Source: Bacteroidota bacterium
GTDB taxonomy: Bacteria > Bacteroidota > Bacteroidia > NS11-12g > UBA9320
DNA length: 32,240 nucleotides
Assembly (NCBI GenBank): GCA_024679565.1
Contig: JAIBDD010000031.1
Span: 1 to 32,240, forward strand
Direction of reading: 5' to 3'
The translations under genes and the position numbers were made by a program. The notes under the pieces were generated by a model. That model was not told the DNA's origin and did not search any database. It worked only from the letters and a program-made list of their open reading frames with translations. Below are positions 18,681 through 26,566 of this stretch, piece by piece; positions within the stretch are counted from its first letter, which is position 1; the number at the start of each line of letters is the position of its first letter.

Positions 18681-18971
18681 CTAACTTTTTCGACGACAAG
18701 CCAGTAGTGGATTAGTAACCTGCGACTGATTTGACCTGCTCTTTGGAGCGCTATAAAACGAAGAAGCATGATGAAAAGATAAGCCAAACTTTTGGCCCAA
18801 TCTTACGCTACTTGCCATGGCAATCGAATCATATATATTGCTGTCGCACTTGCATGGGATAACCTTAATCTGAAACTTGTTTTTAGAGCCAACGACGCTA
18901 TCACTTGCAGACTGCCCGTACGAGGACAGAGAAAAAATCAAACTTATTAGTATGCTACACGTGTATTTCAT
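18681..18971 (-). CDS. Small exported protein of unknown function
   Basis: 96 residues with a clear signal peptide (MKYTCSILISLIFSLSSYG, cleavage before or after Gln). The mature part contains a close Cys pair (VIPCKCDSN) and a later Cys, and ends in a Ser/Asn/Gln-rich tail. I do not recognise it. The signal peptide makes it credible as a gene, but the C-terminal third looks less protein-like and could be an eroded remnant. It is in the same direction as the M1 peptidase gene upstream, 40 bases away, and could be cotranscribed. Confidence 0.5.
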   Translation of the reverse strand: MKYTCSILISLIFSLSSYGQSASDSVVGSKNKFQIKVIPCKCDSNIYDSIAMASSVRLGQKFGLSFHHASSFYSAPKSRSNQSQVTNPLLACRRKS

Positions 18972-19011
18972 TCAAGCACATATGTAATATCTAGGGCGAC
19001 AGGCTTCATAT

Positions 19012-20931
19012 TTATTTCTTTACAAATCTGGCAGTTACCGACGTGTCTGGGCCCTTAAATTCTATAAGATATAGGCCATTGGTGATACCAGATATGTCAA
19101 TCGTTTTAAATATTTTTTGATCATTGGTAAAACGACCTTCTGCTATTATTTGACCAGCTACATTCGCAATCCGATACGAAGAAAACGGGTAACCGAAAGA
19201 CGATAAGGTTAAGTATTCCTGTGCAGGATTTGGGAAGATTAATACTTCTTTGTTTACATCATCGGTATGTATGACTTCGTTGGTTGCCAACACCCATAAA
19301 TTGGGATCAAAGTCAATTGAATCAACGGCAAAGTCCACAACGAACGATTGGTTGAAATTTGAAGAACTTGGGTTTAGAATGATGTCTTTTTGCTTAACTG
19401 TATTTCTCAATCTCAATTGAATAGGCATTTCAAAAAAATCGACATCGCCATTGGTCGTCTGTTTGACACGGATGTCAATATTCTTACCTGTTTGACTCCA
19501 ATTAATAGTGTAGTGAGGGTTCCCAGTGCCATAAAACCAATCATTAAAAAACTCACTGAGGTCTTTTCTAGACGTCGATTCCAAATGAAACTTTAAGTCA
19601 GATGTTCGTGCAAAACTGTTGTTAAGCTCAGGGGCACTCAAGTAGTTTCTTAAGCCTTTATAAAACAGCGAATCTCCAATCTGCCAATGAATCATCCGCA
19701 GTAACTGAGCTCCTTTGTTATAGGTCAGATGGCTACTAAATAGTCGGGATACATCAAAAGTGTCTGTTACAAAAACGGATTTATCCGTTTCTCGCAAGGC
19801 ACGTTCTTGACTCCCGAGTTGTACACTCCTCCATGTAATCGAATCCTGTAATGCCTCTCGGGCTATGAGTGTGAAATAGGTTGCGAATCCTTCATTCAGC
19901 CATAAGTCACTCCAAGACCCACAAGTCACCTGATTACCGAACCATTGATGAGCTAGTTCGTGAGCAATTAGTCCAAAATTCCAACTCCCCATAAAACTCA
20001 TCGTTTGGTGCTCCATTCCTCCTCCACGCAAAAATTCTGCATGGCCATATTTTTCTTCAATAAATGGATATGTTCCTATCAAGGAGTCAAATAACTGCAT
20101 AATCGGAATCGTCTTTTTTACAGCTTCTTCCATGTATATGCGGTTTTCTGGAAAGATGTAATTAAGAATTTCTAGACTATCCCCATTTTTGAATGTTACC
20201 CAATCAGAAAATGAATCATAATTGGTTACCGCTGTTGCGACCAAATAGGTGGTTATCGGATATCGATGTTTCCAGCAATACGTTTGTGTTGAATCGGTTT
20301 TTTCTTTAACGGAAACCAACACCCCAATGCCTGCAGCTTTATTGCCTTTTGGTATGGTTATTTCCATATCTAACGAATCAATTTTGTCGTATAGGCTTTG
20401 TTTGCATGGCCACCATTCCATTGCCCCATAGGGTTGACTCAACGTCCATATGATTGGGGTAGCGCTGTTTGCGCGACCAGATTCACGTTCGTAACTTCTA
20501 GATGGGTTGCCAGTAGGGTCGCCACTATAATAAACACTTATGGAGTCCAATTGGCCAAGCGGTATGGTGCTGTTTAACCTAATTTCCAACGAACTATTTA
20601 TATGATTAAACGCCGTGTTTACCCCATGAAATAGAACTGAATCAACCGCTAAAGAATCACTTAAATCAAAATAAATCTTGTTAAAGTTTGATGTGAGCGG
20701 CTTTAAATAACTTGTAACGCAACCAGACATTTGCCTTTGTCTGGGGTCAATATTCAATGAGAGCCTGTGGTATATAATGTCGTAGTCTTTGCCTATAAGA
20801 GATTTTTTTCCAAGGGTTGATTGAAACTGTGATATGTTCCTGTGTTGTGATTTGAATTCTGCTTCAGATTGCGATAAACAATTGGTCTGAAATATAACCA
20901 GACTTGTTATGAGAAGAATTCCATTGCGCAT
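19012..20931 (-). CDS. T9SS-secreted M1 family aminopeptidase
   Basis: 639 residues: signal peptide (1-20), N-terminal beta-sandwich, then a thermolysin-like catalytic domain. Zinc motif H324-E325-L-A-H328 is followed 18 residues later by E347 in LWLNEGFATYF. The exopeptidase motif normally G-A/G-M-E-N reads GGGMEHQ (303-309), with His in the Asn position. A second Met (M281 region) and the FNDWFYGTGNPHY segment fit the family. The last ~75 residues (from LIFPNPAQEYLTLSS to the end) are a type A T9SS sorting domain, so the enzyme is exported and probably held at the surface. Shorter than classical M1 enzymes because the C-terminal helical domain is missing. It is divergent from the TonB receptor operon. 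Confidence 0.92.
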   Translation of the reverse strand: MRNGILLITSLVIFQTNCLSQSEAEFKSQHRNISQFQSTLGKKSLIGKDYDIIYHRLSLNIDPRQRQMSGCVTSYLKPLTSNFNKIYFDLSDSLAVDSVLFHGVNTAFNHINSSLEIRLNSTIPLGQLDSISVYYSGDPTGNPSRSYERESGRANSATPIIWTLSQPYGAMEWWPCKQSLYDKIDSLDMEITIPKGNKAAGIGVLVSVKEKTDSTQTYCWKHRYPITTYLVATAVTNYDSFSDWVTFKNGDSLEILNYIFPENRIYMEEAVKKTIPIMQLFDSLIGTYPFIEEKYGHAEFLRGGGMEHQTMSFMGSWNFGLIAHELAHQWFGNQVTCGSWSDLWLNEGFATYFTLIAREALQDSITWRSVQLGSQERALRETDKSVFVTDTFDVSRLFSSHLTYNKGAQLLRMIHWQIGDSLFYKGLRNYLSAPELNNSFARTSDLKFHLESTSRKDLSEFFNDWFYGTGNPHYTINWSQTGKNIDIRVKQTTNGDVDFFEMPIQLRLRNTVKQKDIILNPSSSNFNQSFVVDFAVDSIDFDPNLWVLATNEVIHTDDVNKEVLIFPNPAQEYLTLSSFGYPFSSYRIANVAGQIIAEGRFTNDQKIFKTIDISGITNGLYLIEFKGPDTSVTARFVKK

Positions 20932-20987
20932 TTCAAATGCAAGATAGCCTAAATTATAGAGTCCATTCTAACCTTAGACGGCTACAT

Positions 20988-21004
20988 TTCACTAAATCAG
21001 TGAA
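20988..21004. promoter_or_regulatory. Inverted repeat between the M1 peptidase and TonB receptor operon
   Basis: TTCACT-AAATC-AGTGAA, perfect 6-base arms with a 5-base centre, in the 160-base divergent intergenic region and about 30 bases upstream of the receptor's candidate -33 element. This is the form of an operator for a dimeric regulator; no regulator gene is adjacent. Confidence 0.3.
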
Positions 21005-21034
21005 TCTTTATATATGGGTGACAAAGCATCACAA

Positions 21035-21064
21035 TTGACTATATATTCGCCCTGTATTTATTTG
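21035..21064 (+). promoter_or_regulatory. Candidate promoter of the TonB receptor operon
   Basis: TTG at 21035-21037 and TTTATTTG at 21057-21064 (one mismatch to TAnnTTTG) are 19 bases apart, the usual Bacteroidota spacing. The -7 element ends 27 bases before the ATG at 21092. Confidence 0.45.
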
Positions 21065-21091
21065 ATTACATTTACATATCTGAAAACAATT

Positions 21092-23497
21092 ATGAAACGA
21101 CTTTTATTGCTTGGCTTTGCCCTTACACTTGGTGTTTCGGCGCTATTTGCGCAATTAACTCAGACCATTACTGGTAGGGTTGTAGACACCGATACGAAAG
21201 CTGGATTGCCAGCCGCCACGGTGTTGGTTGAAACTGTACAAGGGTTTGGTGCTACCACTGATGAGATGGGCTATTACGAGATTTTGGAAGTGCCCATTGG
21301 ACGACATCGTCTTTCCATTGAATATGTGGGTTATGACCCAGTGTCGCGCGAAAACATTATGGTTACCAGTGGTAAAGCAGTGAACTTGGACGTTGAAATG
21401 GTGGAGTCTGCCAATACCTTAGGTGCTACCGTTGTACAATTTAAAAAATCAAAGGTTAGAAGTAATAACGAAATGGTGTCTGTTAGTAGCCGAAGCTTTG
21501 ATGCTGAGGAGGCAGAAAGATATCCAGGGAGCAGGCAAGATCCTGCAAGAATGGCTCAAAATTATGCAGGAGTCGCAGGTACCGATGACCAAAGAAATGA
21601 CATCGTTGTTAGAGGGAACTCCCCGTTGGGTTTGCTTTGGCGTTTTGAAGGTGTTGATATATTTAACCCGAGTCATTTTGCTGTGGCAGGTTCTACTGGC
21701 GGTCCTATTAGCATGATTAACAACAAACTTGTTGGTAACTCTGACTTCATGACAAGTGCCTTCCCTTCAGAATATGGAAATGGAATTTCTGGTGTCTTCG
21801 ATTTGAAGTTTAGAAATGGTAATTACAATGAGGCGGAATATAGCGGCCAATTTGGGTTGTTCGGTACAGAAATACAAGCTGAAGGACCGATAAACAAGAA
21901 AAAGAAATCTTCTTATATAGTGTCATATAGATATGCCACATTCGATATTTTTAGTTCTTTAAATATTGATCTTGGAACCGACGCTGTTCCTAAATACCAA
22001 GATTTAAATTTTAAGCTAAACTTCCCAAACAAGAAAGGGTCATTTGCCATTTTTGGTTTAGGTGGATTGAGTTCTATAGATATTGTATTTAGTGATGACC
22101 TTGAGCCAACTGAAGAACTCTATGGCCAAAAAGACAGAGATCAATATTTTAGAACTAACATGGGTGTTATGGGCGCAACATGGGAGAGACAGTTAAATAA
22201 TCATAAGTCTCTTAATGTGGTACTTGCCCACAATGTTCAACAGGTTCTATCAGATCACAACAAAATATTTAGGGACCCTAGCGAGTTTACCAAGGTTTCA
22301 TTAGTGCCGGTTTCTAGGTCAAAAATGTTACATGGCAAAACCACCTTGCACGCATCGTTGAACAAAAAGTATAGTGCAAGAAGTAACCTGAAAGTTGGAT
22401 TAATAACAGATGCTTATTTCGTAGATTATTTGGATAGTGTCCAAAATGAACTTGACCTAACACAACCGATGACTGAGCTTTTGAATGCACAAAATAGTCC
22501 ATTAATGATACGTGGATATGCAAGCTGGAAGTATCGATTAAATTCTATGGTTACACTTAATACGGGTCTACACGGAATGCATTTTACGCAAAGCAATACG
22601 ACATTGATTGAGCCTAGAATCGGATTGAAATGGCGAAGAAGATCTAATGAAACTATTGGTTTTGGATATGGGATGCACAGCCAAGTGCAGCCACTATACA
22701 TTTACAACACGTTGTTTGTTGATTCGGTAGGTAACAACTATGGTACACACAATGATGGCATTGCTCCAACTCAAAGTCATCATCTCGTATTGTCTTACGA
22801 AAAAGTGGTTAAAAAGAATCTAAGGATTCGAGGTGAAATCTATTATCAGCAACTGTATAATGTTCCAGTTGAAGTGATATCTAGTTCATTCTCACTGTTG
22901 AATCAGGGTTCTGGTTTTGAAAGATTTTTCCCTGATGTAATGACCAATAGCGGTACCGGAACTAACCAAGGATTGGAAGTGACGGTAGAAAAGTTCTTTA
23001 CCAATAATTATTATTTCATGGCTACTGGGTCTATTTATGATTCAAAATATAAAGGTAGTGACGGTGTGGAACGCAATACAGATTTTAATGGAAATTACAT
23101 ATTTAATTTCCTTGGTGGTTACGAACACAAAATGGGTAAGAACGATAAAAATGCGTTAATCTATGGGATGAAGTATACAGTTGGTGGCGGTAAGCGCTAT
23201 TCGCCAATTGATACGGCAGCAACCGTTTTAGATGGAGCAAATGTTGTTCTAGACGGCTCACGTCGTAACATTTACCAATTCCAAGATTATAGTAGACTTG
23301 ATCTAAAAATCGGATTGCGAATCAACACGAAAAAGACAACACATGAAATATCCATTGATATTGCAAACGTACTTGACACTAAAAATGTATTAAAAGAGAG
23401 CTATTTTGATGATCCAGAAAATCCAGGATCTAAAATTTTCGCAAAGGAATATCAACTCGGAAGACTGCCGAATTTTTGGTATAAATTTAATTTTTAG
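21092..23497 (+). CDS. TonB-dependent outer membrane receptor with carboxypeptidase-regulatory-like domain
   Basis: 801 residues. Signal peptide MKRLLLLGFALTLGVSALFA, then a CarboxypepD_reg-like domain (about 24-105, with ITGRVVDTDTKAGLPAATV and DEMGYYEILEVPIGRHRLSI), a plug (RNDIVVRGNSPLGLLWRFEGVDI and NGISGVFDLKFRNG) and a C-terminal barrel ending in a short strand (YKFNF). No SusD partner follows, so it is not a classic glycan importer; the plug layout fits receptors for small ligands such as siderophores, cofactors or amino-acid derivatives. ATG at 21092 starts the signal peptide. The next gene starts 5 bases after the stop, so the ligand may be the substrate of the downstream enzymes. 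Confidence 0.92.
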   Translation: MKRLLLLGFALTLGVSALFAQLTQTITGRVVDTDTKAGLPAATVLVETVQGFGATTDEMGYYEILEVPIGRHRLSIEYVGYDPVSRENIMVTSGKAVNLDVEMVESANTLGATVVQFKKSKVRSNNEMVSVSSRSFDAEEAERYPGSRQDPARMAQNYAGVAGTDDQRNDIVVRGNSPLGLLWRFEGVDIFNPSHFAVAGSTGGPISMINNKLVGNSDFMTSAFPSEYGNGISGVFDLKFRNGNYNEAEYSGQFGLFGTEIQAEGPINKKKKSSYIVSYRYATFDIFSSLNIDLGTDAVPKYQDLNFKLNFPNKKGSFAIFGLGGLSSIDIVFSDDLEPTEELYGQKDRDQYFRTNMGVMGATWERQLNNHKSLNVVLAHNVQQVLSDHNKIFRDPSEFTKVSLVPVSRSKMLHGKTTLHASLNKKYSARSNLKVGLITDAYFVDYLDSVQNELDLTQPMTELLNAQNSPLMIRGYASWKYRLNSMVTLNTGLHGMHFTQSNTTLIEPRIGLKWRRRSNETIGFGYGMHSQVQPLYIYNTLFVDSVGNNYGTHNDGIAPTQSHHLVLSYEKVVKKNLRIRGEIYYQQLYNVPVEVISSSFSLLNQGSGFERFFPDVMTNSGTGTNQGLEVTVEKFFTNNYYFMATGSIYDSKYKGSDGVERNTDFNGNYIFNFLGGYEHKMGKNDKNALIYGMKYTVGGGKRYSPIDTAATVLDGANVVLDGSRRNIYQFQDYSRLDLKIGLRINTKKTTHEISIDIANVLDTKNVLKESYFDDPENPGSKIFAKEYQLGRLPNFWYKFNF

Positions 23498-23502
23498 CGA
23501 CA

Positions 23503-23901
23503 GTGAGAAGAATATTTACCCTTGGTGTTTTGGTCTTGATGAGTCAACTGGCGGTAGGGCAAATTGTAAGCGCAAAATCACTTAAACCTGATTCTACGTC
23601 ATACGCTAACGTATATGTAAAACCGCTTTATTCTGATAGTTTAAGTAGTTCATTTGCTATTTGGATAAAGAACGAGGTAAAGCCACATAAACATATGAAT
23701 CATTCTGAGGTTGTAACCGTTATACGTGGTAGAGCAATGATGTGGGTAGGAGAGGATTCAAGTGTAATCAAGAAAGGTGACGTGATATTAATTCCGAAAG
23801 GGACTGTACACTCAGTTGAAACGCTAAGCAACAAACCTTTATTGGTTGTTTCCGTGCAGGCGCCAAGGTTTGTTGGGAAAGACAGGATTTGGGTAAAATA
23901 G
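23503..23901 (+). CDS. Exported small cupin protein
   Basis: 132 residues with a signal peptide (MRRIFTLGVLVLMSQLAVGQ). One cupin barrel: motif 1 is KPHKHMNHSEVVTVIRG (His-x-His, four-residue gap, Glu, then Gly) and motif 2 is GDVILIPKGTVHS, giving the three His and one Glu that bind a metal. The start is GTG at 23503, 5 bases after the receptor stop; no ATG gives the signal peptide. Small cupins range from dioxygenases and isomerases to binding proteins, so the activity is open. Export places it in the periplasm between receptor and cytoplasmic enzymes. Confidence 0.85.
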   Translation: MRRIFTLGVLVLMSQLAVGQIVSAKSLKPDSTSYANVYVKPLYSDSLSSSFAIWIKNEVKPHKHMNHSEVVTVIRGRAMMWVGEDSSVIKKGDVILIPKGTVHSVETLSNKPLLVVSVQAPRFVGKDRIWVK

Positions 23902-23907
23902 GAAGCC

Positions 23908-24570
23908 ATGGAAGAGAATTTTATACCTTATCATCGTGAGGACCCGACGGCGGATGAGATGGTCGAACGATCGCAGAATTTCTATAACAAACTGGATAAA
24001 AGGCGGTCTGTCCGCGTGTTTGATTCTAAACCTGTACCCAAGGCAGTTATCGAAAACATTATCATGGCAGCGGGCACTGCGCCCTCAGGAGCACACAAGC
24101 AACCATGGACGTTTTGTGTGCTAAGTAATGGGGAGTTAAAATCTAAAATTCGAGAAGCGGCCGAGGCCGAAGAATACGAGAACTACCATGGCCGTATGTC
24201 GGAAGAGTGGATGAACGACTTAAAACAGTTTGGAACAGATTGGCGCAAACCTTTCATTGAAATCGCACCTTGGATAATTGTAGTGTTTAGGAAAACATAT
24301 GACCTAAACGGTGATCAAAAGATGAAAAACTACTACGTCCAAGAATCTGTCGGAATTGCCTGCGGGATGCTTATTACTGCTATTCATAATGCCGGTCTTG
24401 TTACGTTAACACATACACCGAGTCCGATGAATTTTCTCACAAAAATTTTGAACCGACCAGTGAATGAAAAGCCATTTCTATTGCTGCCAGTGGGCTATGC
24501 TGCTGCTGATGCTAGTGTGCCAGACTTACAACGCAAATCGCTTGAAGACATTGCTGTTTTTTACGAATAA
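23908..24570 (+). CDS. Iodotyrosine deiodinase-like flavin nitroreductase
   Basis: 220 residues, no signal peptide. FMN-binding motifs are RRSVRVF (32-38) and GTAPSGAHKQPWTF (56-69), both very like vertebrate IYD. The lid segment (EEYENYHGRMSEEWMNDL...DWRK) keeps, at the same spacing as human E157, Y161 and K182, the residues E89, Y93 and K114 that bind the amino acid part of iodotyrosine and close over the flavin. The C-terminal HEKLLMLLPVGY-like block (NEKPFLLLPVGYAAADASVPDLQRK) also matches. Bacterial IYD homologues that dehalogenate halotyrosines reductively are known. The gene sits 6 bases after the cupin and overlaps the next gene by one base. Confidence 0.9.
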   Translation: MEENFIPYHREDPTADEMVERSQNFYNKLDKRRSVRVFDSKPVPKAVIENIIMAAGTAPSGAHKQPWTFCVLSNGELKSKIREAAEAEEYENYHGRMSEEWMNDLKQFGTDWRKPFIEIAPWIIVVFRKTYDLNGDQKMKNYYVQESVGIACGMLITAIHNAGLVTLTHTPSPMNFLTKILNRPVNEKPFLLLPVGYAAADASVPDLQRKSLEDIAVFYE

Positions 24571-25439
24571 TGTTTAACCACGTACCGTTTGTTCAAGAAA
24601 TAAAAACACCATTTGTGGTGAATTCTGGCGTTCGTTTGTTTATGCAGCGCGATGATCAAATTCACCCTTTTGTTTCAGGTAATAAATGGTTTAAACTGAA
24701 ACATAATTTCAGGGACTTTGAAGCAAGCAAAGCGACATCTATTCTGACGTTCGGAGGAGCGTACTCCAATCATCTTGTGGCAACTGCTGTTGCGTGTGCG
24801 ATGCAACAAATTCCTTGTGTTGGAATCGTTAGAGGAGATGAACTAAAGACAAATTCAAATTATATTTTAAGGTTATGTGCCGAATTTGGCATGACGTTGA
24901 AATTTGTGTCTCGTGAGGTCTATACGACGTATAAGAATGATACTTCTGAGTTAGAGCAAGACGAAACATTCGTAATCCCAGAAGGAGGTGACAATGCATC
25001 AGGAATTTTAGGATGCCAGGATATGGTGAAAGATTATTCTCTTTTCGATAGTGTGGCTGTACCTGTAGGTACCTCAACAACGTTTAGCGGCGTTATTAAT
25101 GGGTCCCGAGGACAAAGTCATATCCATGGATTTGCCGCATTAAAAGACGCCTCATACTTATCTGAAGTAGTTAGAGACAACACATCGTTTGACAATTGGA
25201 CGTTGCAAACGAAGTTTAGTTATGGTGGATTTGGCCGTTTTGACCAAAGTCAATCGGACTTTAATAAGCAGTTCGCAAGCGAAACAGGAATTTTACTCGA
25301 TCCAGTGTACACAGGCAAAATGATGCGTGGTATATATGCGATGATTAATGAGCTACAATTTAAACGAGGCCAAAAAGTGCTTTGCATACATACTGGAGGT
25401 CTTACAGGACTTTTATCACAAAAGTGGTTGGATTCCTAA
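24570..25439 (+). CDS. PLP-dependent ACC deaminase / D-cysteine desulfhydrase family protein
   Basis: 289 residues, fold type II PLP enzyme. The PLP-binding Lys is K39 in FVSGNKWFKLKHN; GGAYSNHLVATA is the catalytic Ser/Asn segment, and VGTSTTFSGV the phosphate-binding loop. IHTGGLTGL closes the active site. The family includes ACC deaminases, D-cysteine desulfhydrases and L-cysteate/3-chloro-D-alanine lyases, which can act on beta-substituted amino acids; subtype cannot be set here. Somewhat shorter than the usual 310-340 residues. Its ATG overlaps the deiodinase stop (TAATG), so the two are translationally coupled and probably work on the same class of amino acid. Confidence 0.85.
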   Translation: MFNHVPFVQEIKTPFVVNSGVRLFMQRDDQIHPFVSGNKWFKLKHNFRDFEASKATSILTFGGAYSNHLVATAVACAMQQIPCVGIVRGDELKTNSNYILRLCAEFGMTLKFVSREVYTTYKNDTSELEQDETFVIPEGGDNASGILGCQDMVKDYSLFDSVAVPVGTSTTFSGVINGSRGQSHIHGFAALKDASYLSEVVRDNTSFDNWTLQTKFSYGGFGRFDQSQSDFNKQFASETGILLDPVYTGKMMRGIYAMINELQFKRGQKVLCIHTGGLTGLLSQKWLDS

Positions 25440-25492
25440 CCTGTCAACAATTAAACCCTTGTAAAGAGACTTAACCCAGCTCTTAGCCTATA

Positions 25493-25936
25493 TTAATTGT
25501 TCGATGGCGGTTTTACGTTTGCCTTAATGGTAAACATTGATGGGCTCATTTCGCTGTTGTATATAATCGACAATGTCTTTATCTGATTCCCAACCTTACC
25601 AGCAGAATTAAAAGTTACGGTAATTTCCCCAGTCTTGCCTGGTTCAATAGGTTCTTTAGACCATGATGGAGCTGTACATCCACAAGGTGTATTGATTCGG
25701 CTAATGACCAATGGAGCAGAACCGTCGTTCACAAATGTGAACACATGTGTCACTTTAGCACCTTGGTCGATTGTTCCAAAATCATGCTCTGTTTCGTTCA
25801 TTAGCAGTTTTGGGGTACCTACAGGAGTTAACGTAATTACAGGTTTTTCTTCTTGTTCCGTTTCATCTTGAGCAAGAGCAATGGTTGAGTTTAAACAAAA
25901 TCCAGCCAACAGGAGAGTAAGTAATGTATATTTCAT
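25493..25936 (-). CDS. Exported DUF1573 protein (second of tandem pair)
   Basis: 147 residues: signal peptide (MKYTLLTLLLAGFCLNSTIALAQ), an acidic linker (DETEQEEK), then one DUF1573 Ig-like domain with ETEHDFGTIDQGAKVTHVF, NTPCGCTAPSWSKEPIEPGKTGEITVTF and a final strand. CGCT-x-P-x-W is the family signature. Many Bacteroidota carry several such proteins; their role is unknown, though the fold resembles ASH/MSP-type binding domains. It lies downstream of its paralogue, separated by a terminator; no good promoter is visible between them. Confidence 0.88.
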   Translation of the reverse strand: MKYTLLTLLLAGFCLNSTIALAQDETEQEEKPVITLTPVGTPKLLMNETEHDFGTIDQGAKVTHVFTFVNDGSAPLVISRINTPCGCTAPSWSKEPIEPGKTGEITVTFNSAGKVGNQIKTLSIIYNSEMSPSMFTIKANVKPPSNN

Positions 25937-25972
25937 TTATGTTGTTTCGTTTTAAGTTGCTAAAATGATGCC

Positions 25973-26006
25973 AAAAAAAACCCAAACAACTTGTGTTTGG
26001 GTTTTT
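25973..26006 (-). terminator. Terminator between the two DUF1573 genes
   Basis: AAAACCCAAAC (25977-25987) pairs with GTTTGGGTTTT (25995-26005) around a 7-base loop. On the minus strand it ends in a run of T residues, right after the stop of the 26026-26475 gene. It may work in both directions. Confidence 0.8.
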
Positions 26007-26025
26007 AAGGTTTTTAAAGTTTTTC

Positions 26026-26475
26026 CTATTTTGGATTCGCTTGCACTGGTGGCGCAGCGTCAACTGGAGCGCTTTCTACAGTACCTCTAATCGTAAGGAA
26101 TTGAGTTCCATTTTCACCATTATACTTTACAGTAATGGTTTTTGTGAAGTTCCCAGGTCGTCCTTTAGAGTTGTAAATAGCTGTTATTTCCCCAGTAGCT
26201 CCTGGAGCAACAGGCTCACGTGTCCATTTTGGAGTCGTGCATCCACATGACGCACGTACAGAATTAAGTACTAAAGGTTCGTTTCCAGTGTTTGTAAATG
26301 AAAATGTCACTGTAGCTTGTGTGCCTTCTGTGATTTTGCCAAAGTTGTGTTCTACTTTTTCAAATTCGATTTTAGCACCGGTACTGCCATCTGCTTCTAC
26401 AGTTTCTGTATCTTGTGCTTGTGTGAAAGCTACAAATCCTATAGCCATTAACAATGTAACAAATGTTCGTTTCAT
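26026..26475 (-). CDS. Exported DUF1573 protein (first of tandem pair)
   Basis: 149 residues: signal peptide (MKRTFVTLLMAIGFVAFTQAQ), then a DUF1573 domain with KVEHNFGKITEGTQATVTF, RASCGCTTPKWTREPVAPGATGEITAIYNSKGRPGNFTKTITVKY and a Pro/Ala-rich tail. It is a clear paralogue of the 25493-25936 protein, with the same CGCT signature and strand order. It has its own promoter (26510-26541) and terminator. Function unknown. Confidence 0.9.
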   Translation of the reverse strand: MKRTFVTLLMAIGFVAFTQAQDTETVEADGSTGAKIEFEKVEHNFGKITEGTQATVTFSFTNTGNEPLVLNSVRASCGCTTPKWTREPVAPGATGEITAIYNSKGRPGNFTKTITVKYNGENGTQFLTIRGTVESAPVDAAPPVQANPK

Positions 26476-26509
26476 AATGTTTAAGTTGTCGTGTTTAAAT
26501 ATTTAAAGT

Positions 26510-26541
26510 CAAAATTACTCGTTCAGTGGTAATTAAACAAA
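26510..26541 (-). promoter_or_regulatory. Consensus Bacteroidota promoter of the first DUF1573 gene
   Basis: On the minus strand TTTG is followed after 20 bases by TAATTTTG, matching both the -33 and -7 (TAnnTTTG) elements with standard spacing. The -7 element ends 34 bases before the ATG, leaving a leader of about 25-30 bases. Confidence 0.75.
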
Positions 26542-26566
26542 TGACGTGCCAAAAACGACACAATCA

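Noticed and set aside
21092..23497. SusC-type glycan importer
   Set aside because: No SusD gene follows and the protein is shorter than SusC proteins.
25446..25501. AACAATTAA ... TTAATTGTT inverted repeat between convergent genes
   Set aside because: AT-rich 9-base arms with a 38-base loop and no T-run; likely chance.
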